This document shows positions 1-6,924 of a stretch of 16,382 nucleotides of DNA, piece after piece. A program made the position numbers and the translations under genes. Origin of the DNA: an uncultured Bacteroidota bacterium (lineage in GTDB: Bacteria; Bacteroidota; Bacteroidia; Bacteroidales; SZUA-534); contig CALBPW010000168.1 of NCBI GenBank assembly GCA_937899145.1, positions 1 to 16,382 of the forward strand. The letters are read 5' to 3'. Position 1 is the first letter of the stretch. Each line of letters starts with the position of its first letter. A model generated the notes under the pieces. The model saw only the letters and a program-made list of their open reading frames with translations. It was not told the DNA's origin and ran no database searches.

Positions 1-33
1 TGACTGGAGTTCAGACGTGTGCTCTTCCGATCT
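1..33 (+). other. Illumina TruSeq adapter remnant (contamination)
   Basis: The first 33 bases match the standard Illumina TruSeq read-2/index adapter, from TGACTGGAGTTCAG at the start to GCTCTTCCGATCT at the end. This is library sequence and not genome. It shows that position 1 is the end of an assembled contig built from untrimmed reads. Real sequence starts at about position 34, and the bases just after it may come from low-coverage or chimeric reads. Confidence 0.97.
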
Positions 34-120
34 TAATTCTATTTTTTGAAAAATATAAAAATATTTTTGAAAATAAAAAGAAAATTTTTGGCAAATAAAA
101 AGAATTATTTTTTATAAAAA
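34..120. other. AT-rich leader sequence at contig end
   Basis: This stretch is made almost entirely of A and T runs and has no open reading frame of note. It sits between the adapter and the hairpin pair starting at 144. Its composition is clearly different from the rest of the window. It may be the promoter/UP region for the following RNA and small ORF, but I could not place a convincing TAnnTTTG -7 box with a -33 partner. It could also be low-quality sequence at a contig edge. Confidence 0.5.
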
Positions 121-256
121 AGGTAGCTGGGAGCCTCGCAGAGCCCCCTGAGTTGTGTAAGAATGACACAACTCATAGGGGGTTAGGTGATAAGTCTAAG
201 ACTATCACCTTGCCTACGAAGCAATTTCTAACGAAGATTATAAAGGAGCAAGAATT
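121..256 (+). ncRNA. candidate structured RNA / leader with two strong hairpins
   Basis: Two hairpins lie side by side. The first pairs 144-158 with 166-182: 15 base pairs (CCCCCTGAGTTGTGT with ACACAACTC then AGGGGG), a 2-nt bulge at 175-176 and a 7-nt loop. The second pairs 185-191 with 204-210 (AGGTGAT/ATCACCT), continues with AGTC/GACT (193-196/200-203) and closes on a 3-nt loop. Short complements outside them (GTAG near 123, CTAC near 214) could form a closing helix. No U-tract follows either hairpin, so they are not ordinary terminators. The region ends in an AAAGGAG Shine-Dalgarno (242-248) before the ATG at 257. It could be a cis-regulatory leader, an independent RNA or part of a mobile element. 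I cannot assign a known RNA family. Confidence 0.45.
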
Positions 257-514
257 ATGATTGAAGAACTAGCCTACTCTATCCATTTAGGTGCAGACAG
301 AAATAAAAGTGCAAAGGCAAAAGAAATAGCAAAAACAAATCCATCAAATACAACATCATTTTCAAACAATGGAATACAAAACCTAAATATAAAAATCCCC
401 CCACTTCCGATTTTTCCCTATTTGCCGCAACAAGCAATCATTCAATCATACCCGGTTTCTCATTCGCCTGTTGGAATTTTCCCATATTTGCCGCAAGTTG
501 CATTTGCGGGTTGA
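257..514 (+). CDS. hypothetical 85-aa protein with duplicated IFPYLPQ motif
   Basis: I do not recognise this protein. The first 30 or so residues are polar and probably helical (MIEELAYSIHLGADRN, then a Lys/Ala-rich stretch). The second half is rich in proline, isoleucine and asparagine and contains IFPYLPQ twice (residues about 52-58 and 74-80). The two copies (DNA 410-430 and 476-496) differ at only two bases, both synonymous (TTT/TTC, CCC/CCA), which gives mild support for real coding. A clear AAAGGAG Shine-Dalgarno sits 8 nt before the ATG, unusual for Bacteroidota and absent before por. There is no signal peptide, membrane segment or known domain. It converges on por, and a terminator hairpin follows at 529-551. 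It may belong to a mobile or accessory element cut by the contig end, or it may be a chance ORF. Confidence 0.4.
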   Translation: MIEELAYSIHLGADRNKSAKAKEIAKTNPSNTTSFSNNGIQNLNIKIPPLPIFPYLPQQAIIQSYPVSHSPVGIFPYLPQVAFAG

Positions 515-518
515 ATCC

Positions 519-551
519 AAAAAAACGCAGAGGCGAATGTTTTTCGCCTCT
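519..551 (-). terminator. terminator of por (hairpin 529-551)
   Basis: AGAGGCGAA (529-537) pairs perfectly with TTCGCCTCT (543-551) around a 5-nt loop. Read on the minus strand the hairpin is followed by GCG and then seven T (complement of 519-525), a good intrinsic terminator about 70 nt after the por stop codon. On the plus strand it lies 15 nt after the small ORF and may also stop transcription from that side, though without a long U-tract. Confidence 0.75.
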
Positions 552-622
552 ACAATTTGATAATCAATATTTTACTACTTCTTTATTTCTCTTCCTCCGT
601 TATCTATAGTGCCTTTTCCGCT

Positions 623-3600
623 TTACATTTCGGAATATCTCCTGTAACGTTCTTCGGCGTCGATGCTGCCTTGCTCAAAGAGTTTATCGGCATTGTCGGG
701 GAAGCTGCGTGTGAGTGAGTTGTAGCGCACCTCGCCAGCCAAAAATTCTTTGTACGGCATTGTTGGTGCTTTTGAGTCGAGTTGGAACGGATGCTCTTTG
801 CGCGGGTCGTAGCGATAGAGCAGCCAGTAGCCGCTATCAACGGCGCGTTTCATCTCTTCCTGAACGCGGTGCATACCAATGCAGATACCGTGCGACGCGC
901 ATGGCGTGTAGGCTATCACAATCGATGGCCCGTCGTACTCCTCCGCCTCTTTCACAGCTTTGATTAGTTGGTTAGGATTGGCTCCCATAGCCACTTGTGC
1001 CACATACACATTGCCGTAGGTCATCATTATTGCGCCAAGGTCTTTTTTGCGGCTCTTTTTGCCCGATGCGGCAAATTTTGCAACAGCGCCCATTGGTGTC
1101 GCTTTGCTGCTCTGTCCGCCTGTGTTTGAGTAAATCTCAGTGTCGATGATAAATACATTGATATTCTCGCCGCCGGCAATCACGTGGTCGAGACCGCCAA
1201 AGCCGATGTCGTAGGCCCAACCGTCGCCTCCAAACATCCAGAATGTTTTTTTCGACAGAATATCTTTTGACGCCAAAATCTCCGACGACTGCTCATTATC
1301 GGTTTTTTGCAGTTCATCTATCAGATTATCAGACGCTTCGCGCGATTTTTGAATATCGTTGAAGGTGTCGAGATATTGTTGGCAGACCGATTTTAGAGCG
1401 TCGTTGCCATTTTCGGCTAAAGCCTCAACTTTTTCTTTCAGCAATGCACGTCGCTGTTTTACAGACAGATACATTCCAAGACAAAGTTCGGCATTATTCT
1501 CGAAAAGGCTGTTGGTCCAAGCTGGTCCAAAGCCGCGGTGATTGACTGTATAAGGGATTCCGGGCATTGCCGAGCCCCACGCTTGCGAGCAGCCGGTGGC
1601 GTTGGCCCAGAAGACGCGGTCGCCAAAAAGTTGGGTGAGCAGTTTGGCGTATGGTGTTTCGCCGCAACCGGCGCACGCGGCTGAGAACTCGAGCAGCGGT
1701 TGGCGGAACTGGCTTCCTTTTATTGAGTATGGCTCAAAGATGTCGCCTTTTGGTGCAAGCGTCAGACCGTATTCAAATTGCGATTTATTGGCGTCGCTAA
1801 ACTCAACCGGCTGCATTTCAAGGGCTTTGGCCGGACAACTTTGTACGCAGCTGCCACAGCTTGTGCAGTCTAAGTTCGATATTGTCAGGGCAAAATGCAG
1901 ACCCATCTGTTTGGCTTTGCCGTTGGCTACAATTGTCTTAAAGCCTTCGGGTGCGGCGGCTTTTTCGGTTTCGTCCAACAAATAAGGGCGAATGACGGCG
2001 TGCGGACAAACAAGCGAGCACTGGTTACACTGAACGCACTTGTCGGCATTCCAGACTGGCACTTTAACGGCAATGCCACGTTTCTCGTAGGCGGTTAAGC
2101 CCATTTCAAGAGTTCCGTCGATGCAGTCGGCAAACGCACTGACGGGCAGGTCGTCGCCTTTTTGCGCGTTTATTGGCTCAAGCAGATTTTTTACAACAGC
2201 AGGACGGTCATCGATTTCGTTTTTAACAATATCGTCAGATGTTGCCCACGCTTCAGGAACTTGAATTTCGCGAACGCCGGCCGCTCCTTTGTCAATGGCG
2301 GCAACGTTTTTGTTCACAACCTCCTCGCCTTTTGCAAAATAGGTTTTGCGCGCGGCGGCTTTCATTGCCTCAAGGGCGACATCGGGTTTGATGATGCCTG
2401 TGCAAGCGAAGAATGCGGCTTGCAGCACAGTGTTGGTGTGGCTGCCAAGACCGATGTTCATTGCAATATCGGTGGCATCAATCACGCAGAACCGGATTTT
2501 TTTGAGAGCCAATGCGCGCTTAACTTTTGCCGGCAGCCACGCTTCAAGCTCGGCATCGGTTTTGGTGCAGTTGAGCAGGAAGGTTCCGCCTTGTTTCACT
2601 TCGGAGATGATGTCGTATTTATCAATATAACTTTGATTGTGGCACGCTACAAAGTCGGCACTCTTCACATAATATGAACTCTCGATAGGATTTTTGCCAA
2701 ACCGAAGGTGCGATTTTGTTACGCCGAACGATTTTTTGGCGTCGTATTCAAAATAGGCCTGCCCATACATTCCGGCGCACTCGCTGACAATATGCACAGT
2801 GTTTTTGTTGGCTCCAACTGTTCCGTCGCCACCCAATCCCCAGAATTTGCAGCTGAATGTGTCGCCGCCCGGGTTGTCGAATGGCAATGTGGGCAACGAC
2901 AGGTGAGTAACATCGTCGGTTATGCCAATGGTGAAGCCGTTTTTCGGGTTTTGGGCCGATAAATTTGCAAACACTGAAAGGATTTGTCCCGGGTCGGTAT
3001 CTTTTGATGACAGACCATATCGGCCACCAACAACCGTGATTTTTCTATCAGAGTTTAGAATTACTGAGCAAACATCTTCAAATAACGGTTCGCCTGCGCT
3101 GCCGGGCTCTTTGCAGCGGTCGAGTACCGCGATGCGCTCAACGCTTTGCGGCAAAGCATTTAGCAGATGCCCGGCACTGAACGGCCGGTAGAGATGAACT
3201 TGCACAAAGCCTGTCTTTTCGCCTTTGGCATTGAGGCTGTCAACGGCCTCTTTCACTGCACCCGAAACGCTGCCCATAGCAACAATAACATTTTTGGCAT
3301 CGGGTGCGCCGTAGTAGTTGAAAAGATGATATGAACGACCAGTTATTGCATTGATTTTCAGGAAGTAATCTTCAACAATCTGTGGCAGGGCATCGTAATA
3401 AGGATTGCAAGCCTCGCGCACTTGGAAGAAGACATCGGGATTTTGCACTGTTCCGCGCATAAGCGGATGTTCAGGGTTGAGGGCGTGTGAGCGGAACGAT
3501 TGCAGAGCATCTTTGTCGAGCAAACCAGTAAGAGCTTTGGAATCAATCATTTCGACAGTGTTAATCTCGTGCGATGTGCGGAAACCATCGAAGAAGTGCA

Positions 3601-4102
3601 TAAAAGGAGTTTGCCCTTTGACGGCAGCAAGATGAGCCACTCCGGCCAAATCTACTACTTCTTGAACGCTGCCGGTGCAGAGCATTGCAAAGCCGGTGTT
3701 GCGGCAACCCATAACATCGGAGTGGTCGCCAAAGATGCTCATCGCATGTGTGCCGACGGTGCGGGCGGCAACGTGCAGAACAACGGGAAGGCGCTCGCCG
3801 GCAATGCGGTGCAGCACCGGTATCATCAGCATCAGTCCCTGACTTGATGTGAAACTTGTGGCAAGCGAGCCTGTTTGTGCCGCTCCGTGAACAGCACCAA
3901 TGGCGCCCGCTTCTGACTGCATTTCGATAAGCGTAACTTGCTGACCGAAAATATTTTTGCGTCCTTTTGCCGACCAAGCGTCGGTATGTTCGGCCATTGG
4001 CGACGATGGTGTGATGGGATAGATTGCGGCAATCTCAGTAAACTCATACGCAATGTGCGCTGCGGCCTCGTTGCCGTCAAGTGTTACAAAGTTCGTTGAC
4101 AT
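623..4102 (-). CDS. nifJ: pyruvate:ferredoxin (flavodoxin) oxidoreductase
   Basis: This cytoplasmic enzyme oxidatively decarboxylates pyruvate to acetyl-CoA and CO2 while reducing ferredoxin or flavodoxin, and is central to anaerobic energy metabolism. At 1159 aa it has the usual single-chain length. The N-terminal domain carries YPITPSS (28-34). A 2x[4Fe-4S] ferredoxin domain holds C689/C692/C695/C699 and C746/C749/C752/C756. The C-terminal TPP domain has the proximal-cluster cysteines C810, C813, C838 and C1068 and the TPP signature GDGWAYDIGFGG (959-970) with NTGGQ (993-997). No key residue is missing. The start is fixed by the conserved opening (TLDGNEAAAHIAY). The gene stands alone, with a terminator at 519-551 and a possible promoter at 4217-4248. 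It is also called porA or pfor in this phylum. Confidence 0.97.
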   Translation of the reverse strand: MSTNFVTLDGNEAAAHIAYEFTEIAAIYPITPSSPMAEHTDAWSAKGRKNIFGQQVTLIEMQSEAGAIGAVHGAAQTGSLATSFTSSQGLMLMIPVLHRIAGERLPVVLHVAARTVGTHAMSIFGDHSDVMGCRNTGFAMLCTGSVQEVVDLAGVAHLAAVKGQTPFMHFFDGFRTSHEINTVEMIDSKALTGLLDKDALQSFRSHALNPEHPLMRGTVQNPDVFFQVREACNPYYDALPQIVEDYFLKINAITGRSYHLFNYYGAPDAKNVIVAMGSVSGAVKEAVDSLNAKGEKTGFVQVHLYRPFSAGHLLNALPQSVERIAVLDRCKEPGSAGEPLFEDVCSVILNSDRKITVVGGRYGLSSKDTDPGQILSVFANLSAQNPKNGFTIGITDDVTHLSLPTLPFDNPGGDTFSCKFWGLGGDGTVGANKNTVHIVSECAGMYGQAYFEYDAKKSFGVTKSHLRFGKNPIESSYYVKSADFVACHNQSYIDKYDIISEVKQGGTFLLNCTKTDAELEAWLPAKVKRALALKKIRFCVIDATDIAMNIGLGSHTNTVLQAAFFACTGIIKPDVALEAMKAAARKTYFAKGEEVVNKNVAAIDKGAAGVREIQVPEAWATSDDIVKNEIDDRPAVVKNLLEPINAQKGDDLPVSAFADCIDGTLEMGLTAYEKRGIAVKVPVWNADKCVQCNQCSLVCPHAVIRPYLLDETEKAAAPEGFKTIVANGKAKQMGLHFALTISNLDCTSCGSCVQSCPAKALEMQPVEFSDANKSQFEYGLTLAPKGDIFEPYSIKGSQFRQPLLEFSAACAGCGETPYAKLLTQLFGDRVFWANATGCSQAWGSAMPGIPYTVNHRGFGPAWTNSLFENNAELCLGMYLSVKQRRALLKEKVEALAENGNDALKSVCQQYLDTFNDIQKSREASDNLIDELQKTDNEQSSEILASKDILSKKTFWMFGGDGWAYDIGFGGLDHVIAGGENINVFIIDTEIYSNTGGQSSKATPMGAVAKFAASGKKSRKKDLGAIMMTYGNVYVAQVAMGANPNQLIKAVKEAEEYDGPSIVIAYTPCASHGICIGMHRVQEEMKRAVDSGYWLLYRYDPRKEHPFQLDSKAPTMPYKEFLAGEVRYNSLTRSFPDNADKLFEQGSIDAEERYRRYSEM

Positions 4103-4216
4103 ATTGTTCTCTTGTTATAGTTTCTGTTTTTAATGATAACGCCTTATCGCTTTTACGTTGATTTATAATAATTTATCTTTCGATAAGAATAAAAACGATG
4201 CACTTTTTTTGAATCG

Positions 4217-4248
4217 CAAAAGTATAAATACTTAATGGGTTTAACAAG
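4217..4248 (-). promoter_or_regulatory. candidate Bacteroidota-type promoter for por
   Basis: On the minus strand TACTTTTG (complement of 4217-4224) matches the Bacteroidota -7 consensus TAnnTTTG exactly. TTGT (4244-4247), a weak match to the -33 TTTG box, lies 19 nt upstream, the usual spacing. It would give a leader of roughly 105 nt before the por start codon. The match was found by eye and is not experimentally supported. Confidence 0.45.
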
Positions 4249-4373
4249 TCTAAAAGGTTGAGAGGTTCAAAGGAGCAGAAACAGATAAGAGCCATTAATT
4301 ATCGGGAGAGATTGTTGAAGATTAAACTCAGCCAATAACCGCCTATTGATAGAATAAGACTGAAAAATAAAGA

Positions 4374-4405
4374 TTGTAGAGACACAACGCATTGTATCTC
4401 TACAA
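4374..4405 (-). terminator. palindromic terminator / REP-like element after the acyl-CoA ligase operon
   Basis: TTGTAGAGACACAA (4374-4387) pairs with TTGTATCTCTACAA (4392-4405) around the loop CGCA, with a single mismatch in 14 pairs. It lies 32 nt beyond the stop codon of the acyl-CoA ligase fusion. On the minus strand the hairpin is followed by TCTTTATTTTT, a moderate U-tract, so it can serve as the operon terminator. Its TTGTAGAG ends recur in the por terminator (minus strand, 544-553). Short palindromes of the GTAGAGAC...GTCTCTAC type are a known kind of dispersed repeat in bacterial genomes. Confidence 0.65.
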
Positions 4406-4437
4406 CAAAATTTTCCCTTCGCTTTCCGCAGTTCAAA

Positions 4438-6921
4438 TCACTTCTTCAATCCCAATTTTTCAACAGCCTCTTCGCGCATCTTGTATTTCAGGATTTTGCC
4501 GGCGGCGTTCATCGGGAACGATTTTACAAAGTCGATGTAGCGCGGAACTTTGTGGCGGGCCAAACGGCCTACGATGAAGTCGCGCATCTCGGGTTCGCTT
4601 ATCTCCTCGCCCTCCTTCAAGATGATACAAGCCATAGCCTCCTCGCCATATTTCTCGTCGGGAACACCAATCACCTGAACGTCTTTCACCTTGGGATGGG
4701 TATAGATAAATTCCTCAATCTCTTTAGGATAGATATTTTCGCCGCCACGGATAATCATATCTTTCAGGCGGCCTGTTATCTTGTAGTTGCCGTTTTCGTC
4801 GACGCAGGCAAGGTCGCCACTGTGTAGCCAGCCGTCGGCATCAATGGTTTGAGCTGTGGCTTCGGGCATTTTGTAGTAGCCCTTCATAATATTGTAGCCT
4901 TTCGAACAAAACTCTCCATTTGTATTTGCCGGCACTTCAAGTCCTGTTTCGGGGTCAACCACCTTGCAGCGCACGTGCGGGAAGGCGTATCCCACCGTAT
5001 CGGTGCGCACCTCAAGCGAGTCGGTCCAAGCCGACATGGTGCTACCCGGAGCCGATTCGGTTTGTCCGTAAACGCTGACAATGCCGCGCATATTCATCTC
5101 CGAAGGCTCGGCCGCACGGAGCATCAGCTCTGGCGGACAACCTGAGACTGCCATAATGCCGGTTCGCATATATGAGAAGTCGGTATTGCGATAATCGGGG
5201 TGATTGAACATGGCAATGAACATTGTTGGCACGCCGTTGAAGCAGGTTATATGCTCTTGATTGATGCAAGCCAGCGACGATTTGGCGGAGAAGTATGGCA
5301 TCGGGCACATTGTGGCTGCGTGTGTCATTGAAGATGTCATCGACAAGACCATGCCGAAGCAGTGGAACATTGGCACTTGAATCATCATGCGGTCGGCTGT
5401 TGACAGTCCCATGCGGTCGCCTATGCACTTGCCGTTGTTCACCACGTTGTAGTGTGTCAGCATAACGCCTTTGGGGAATCCGGTGGTGCCGCTGGTGTAT
5501 TGCATATTGCACACATCGTCGGGTTTGACAGCTTCGGCCATGCGCTGAATCTCCTCGAGCGGGACCAAATTGGCGCGCTCCATTGCTTGTTGCAGTGTCA
5601 GGCAGCCTTTTTGGCGGAAGCCCACAGTGATAACGTTGCGCAAAAATGGCAATCGCTTGCTGTGAAGCGGTTTTCCGGGCTGATTTGTTGCAATCTCCGG
5701 ACAAAGTTCGTTTATAATAGCCCGATAATTTGAATCCAATGCGCTCTCTATCATCACAAGTGTGTGGGTATCTGACTGACGCAGAAGATATTCGGCCTCA
5801 TGAATCTTATAGGCTGTATTCACTGTTACCAATACCGCGCCAATCTTAACTGTTGCCCAAAATGTTATGTACCAAGCCGGAATGTTGGTACACCAAACAG
5901 CCACTTTTGCTCCGGGTTTTACGCCCATCGACACAAGAGCGCGGGCAAAGTTGTCAACATCGTCGCGGAACTCGGCGTATGTGCGAGTGTAATCGAGAGT
6001 GGTGTATTTGAAGCAATATTGGTCAGGGAACTCCTCAACCACACGGTCGAGCACTTGCGAGAATGTCATATTCAGCAGTTCGTCTTTCTTCCAGATGTAA
6101 TAGCCTGTGCCGTCGTGGTTTGGATAAAGTTCGCTGCGCTTGCCGCGGGTGTTCTCGAACTGGCTCATGTAGTTGACAAAATGCGGAAAGATGACGCTGC
6201 GGTCGGTAAAATCGAGCATCCATTCGGGTTTCCATTCAAGCGATATAAATCCGTCGTAATCAATTGATGACAACGATTTCATGACATCGGCAATCGGGAA
6301 GTTTCCTTCGCCAATAATGTTATAGCGGTTGGCGTCGTCGCTATCGCGCAGGTGGACGTGCTTGACGTATGCGCCAAGGTTGGTGATGGTTTGCGCAGGT
6401 GTTTCGCCATGGTCGCGGTATGGATGATGAACGTCCCAGATAACGGCAATCTGGTCGCAAGCAAAAAAGTCGAGCAACTCGCGCAGCAGGGCGGTATCGG
6501 CGTATATTCCGCTTGTCTTAATCAGTATGGTGATATTTTTTTCTTCGGCTGCCGGAATAAGTTTTGTCAGATTTTGTTTGACCATTTCCGTTGTGCCTTT
6601 TTTGGCGAAAGCGCACACGTAAGGGCTGTGCATTTCGGCGGCGATGGCAATCATATTTTGCATTTCGGCAATCATCTCGGCGTTGTCTTCCGACAGGTCG
6701 AGCGAGCTGTCGAAGCACGGGATTGCGAGTTTCTTCTCGCGCAGTTCGCGCAACGATGCCATTAGCGAGTATTTGTGAAATGGTCCGCCTTTGGCAATAA
6801 AATCGGGGGTTTTGAAGACGTTGTATATCTCGATGCCCGAAAAGCGCATCTCGCTTGCATTGTCGAGGATTTCCGCCCACGACATATCGGCCCAGCCGCG
6901 TGTTGAAAATGACAGTTTCAT
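4438..6921 (-). CDS. TIM-barrel (xylose isomerase-like) / acyl-CoA synthetase fusion
   Basis: This 827-aa protein joins two normally separate enzymes. Residues 1 to about 255 form a xylose-isomerase-like TIM barrel (sugar-phosphate isomerase/epimerase superfamily). IEIYN (30-34), WDVHH (162-166), HVHLRD (188-193) and SLEW (227-230) give D163, H190 and E229 as metal ligands, but the usual strand-5 Glu is K135. Residues from about 275 form a complete ANL-family acyl-CoA synthetase, most like the ACSF2/YngI group: YTSGTTGFPKG (475-485), YGQTE (618-622), GWLHSGD (697-703), GRLKDMIIRGGENIYPKE (717-734) and the catalytic Lys K809 in AAGKILK. It should activate a carboxylic acid with ATP and CoA in the cytoplasm; the acid is unknown. 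It starts 3 nt after the LeuA-like gene, so the two are translationally close and co-transcribed. Confidence 0.9.
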   Translation of the reverse strand: MKLSFSTRGWADMSWAEILDNASEMRFSGIEIYNVFKTPDFIAKGGPFHKYSLMASLRELREKKLAIPCFDSSLDLSEDNAEMIAEMQNMIAIAAEMHSPYVCAFAKKGTTEMVKQNLTKLIPAAEEKNITILIKTSGIYADTALLRELLDFFACDQIAVIWDVHHPYRDHGETPAQTITNLGAYVKHVHLRDSDDANRYNIIGEGNFPIADVMKSLSSIDYDGFISLEWKPEWMLDFTDRSVIFPHFVNYMSQFENTRGKRSELYPNHDGTGYYIWKKDELLNMTFSQVLDRVVEEFPDQYCFKYTTLDYTRTYAEFRDDVDNFARALVSMGVKPGAKVAVWCTNIPAWYITFWATVKIGAVLVTVNTAYKIHEAEYLLRQSDTHTLVMIESALDSNYRAIINELCPEIATNQPGKPLHSKRLPFLRNVITVGFRQKGCLTLQQAMERANLVPLEEIQRMAEAVKPDDVCNMQYTSGTTGFPKGVMLTHYNVVNNGKCIGDRMGLSTADRMMIQVPMFHCFGMVLSMTSSMTHAATMCPMPYFSAKSSLACINQEHITCFNGVPTMFIAMFNHPDYRNTDFSYMRTGIMAVSGCPPELMLRAAEPSEMNMRGIVSVYGQTESAPGSTMSAWTDSLEVRTDTVGYAFPHVRCKVVDPETGLEVPANTNGEFCSKGYNIMKGYYKMPEATAQTIDADGWLHSGDLACVDENGNYKITGRLKDMIIRGGENIYPKEIEEFIYTHPKVKDVQVIGVPDEKYGEEAMACIILKEGEEISEPEMRDFIVGRLARHKVPRYIDFVKSFPMNAAGKILKYKMREEAVEKLGLKK

Positions 6922-6924
6922 AGT

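Larger units (their letters stand above)
4103..4437. other. intergenic region upstream of por
   Basis: This 335-nt gap has no gene. On the por side it holds a leader of about 110 nt with an inverted repeat, CTTATCG (4143-4149) and CGATAAG (4181-4187), and a nested TTATC/GATAA hairpin (4174-4186). A candidate promoter lies at 4217-4248. The stretch 4250-4275 is a purine-rich low-complexity run (AAAGGTT/GAGGTT units). The palindromic terminator of the acyl-CoA ligase operon lies at 4374-4405. Nothing else is recognisable. Confidence 0.6.

Noticed and set aside
121..514. Retron or group II intron RNA with its reverse transcriptase
   Set aside because: No reverse transcriptase or maturase is encoded; the following ORF is only 85 aa without RT motifs, and I see no domain V-like hairpin.
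1596..2677. Plus-strand open frames of up to 171 codons opposite por
   Set aside because: They lie fully inside the conserved por coding sequence on the other strand, resemble no family, and are expected from its codon bias.
5042..5704. A 220-codon minus-strand frame inside the acyl-CoA ligase gene
   Set aside because: It is an alternative frame of a well-conserved ANL domain, with an Arg/His-rich low-quality product, so it is a shadow.
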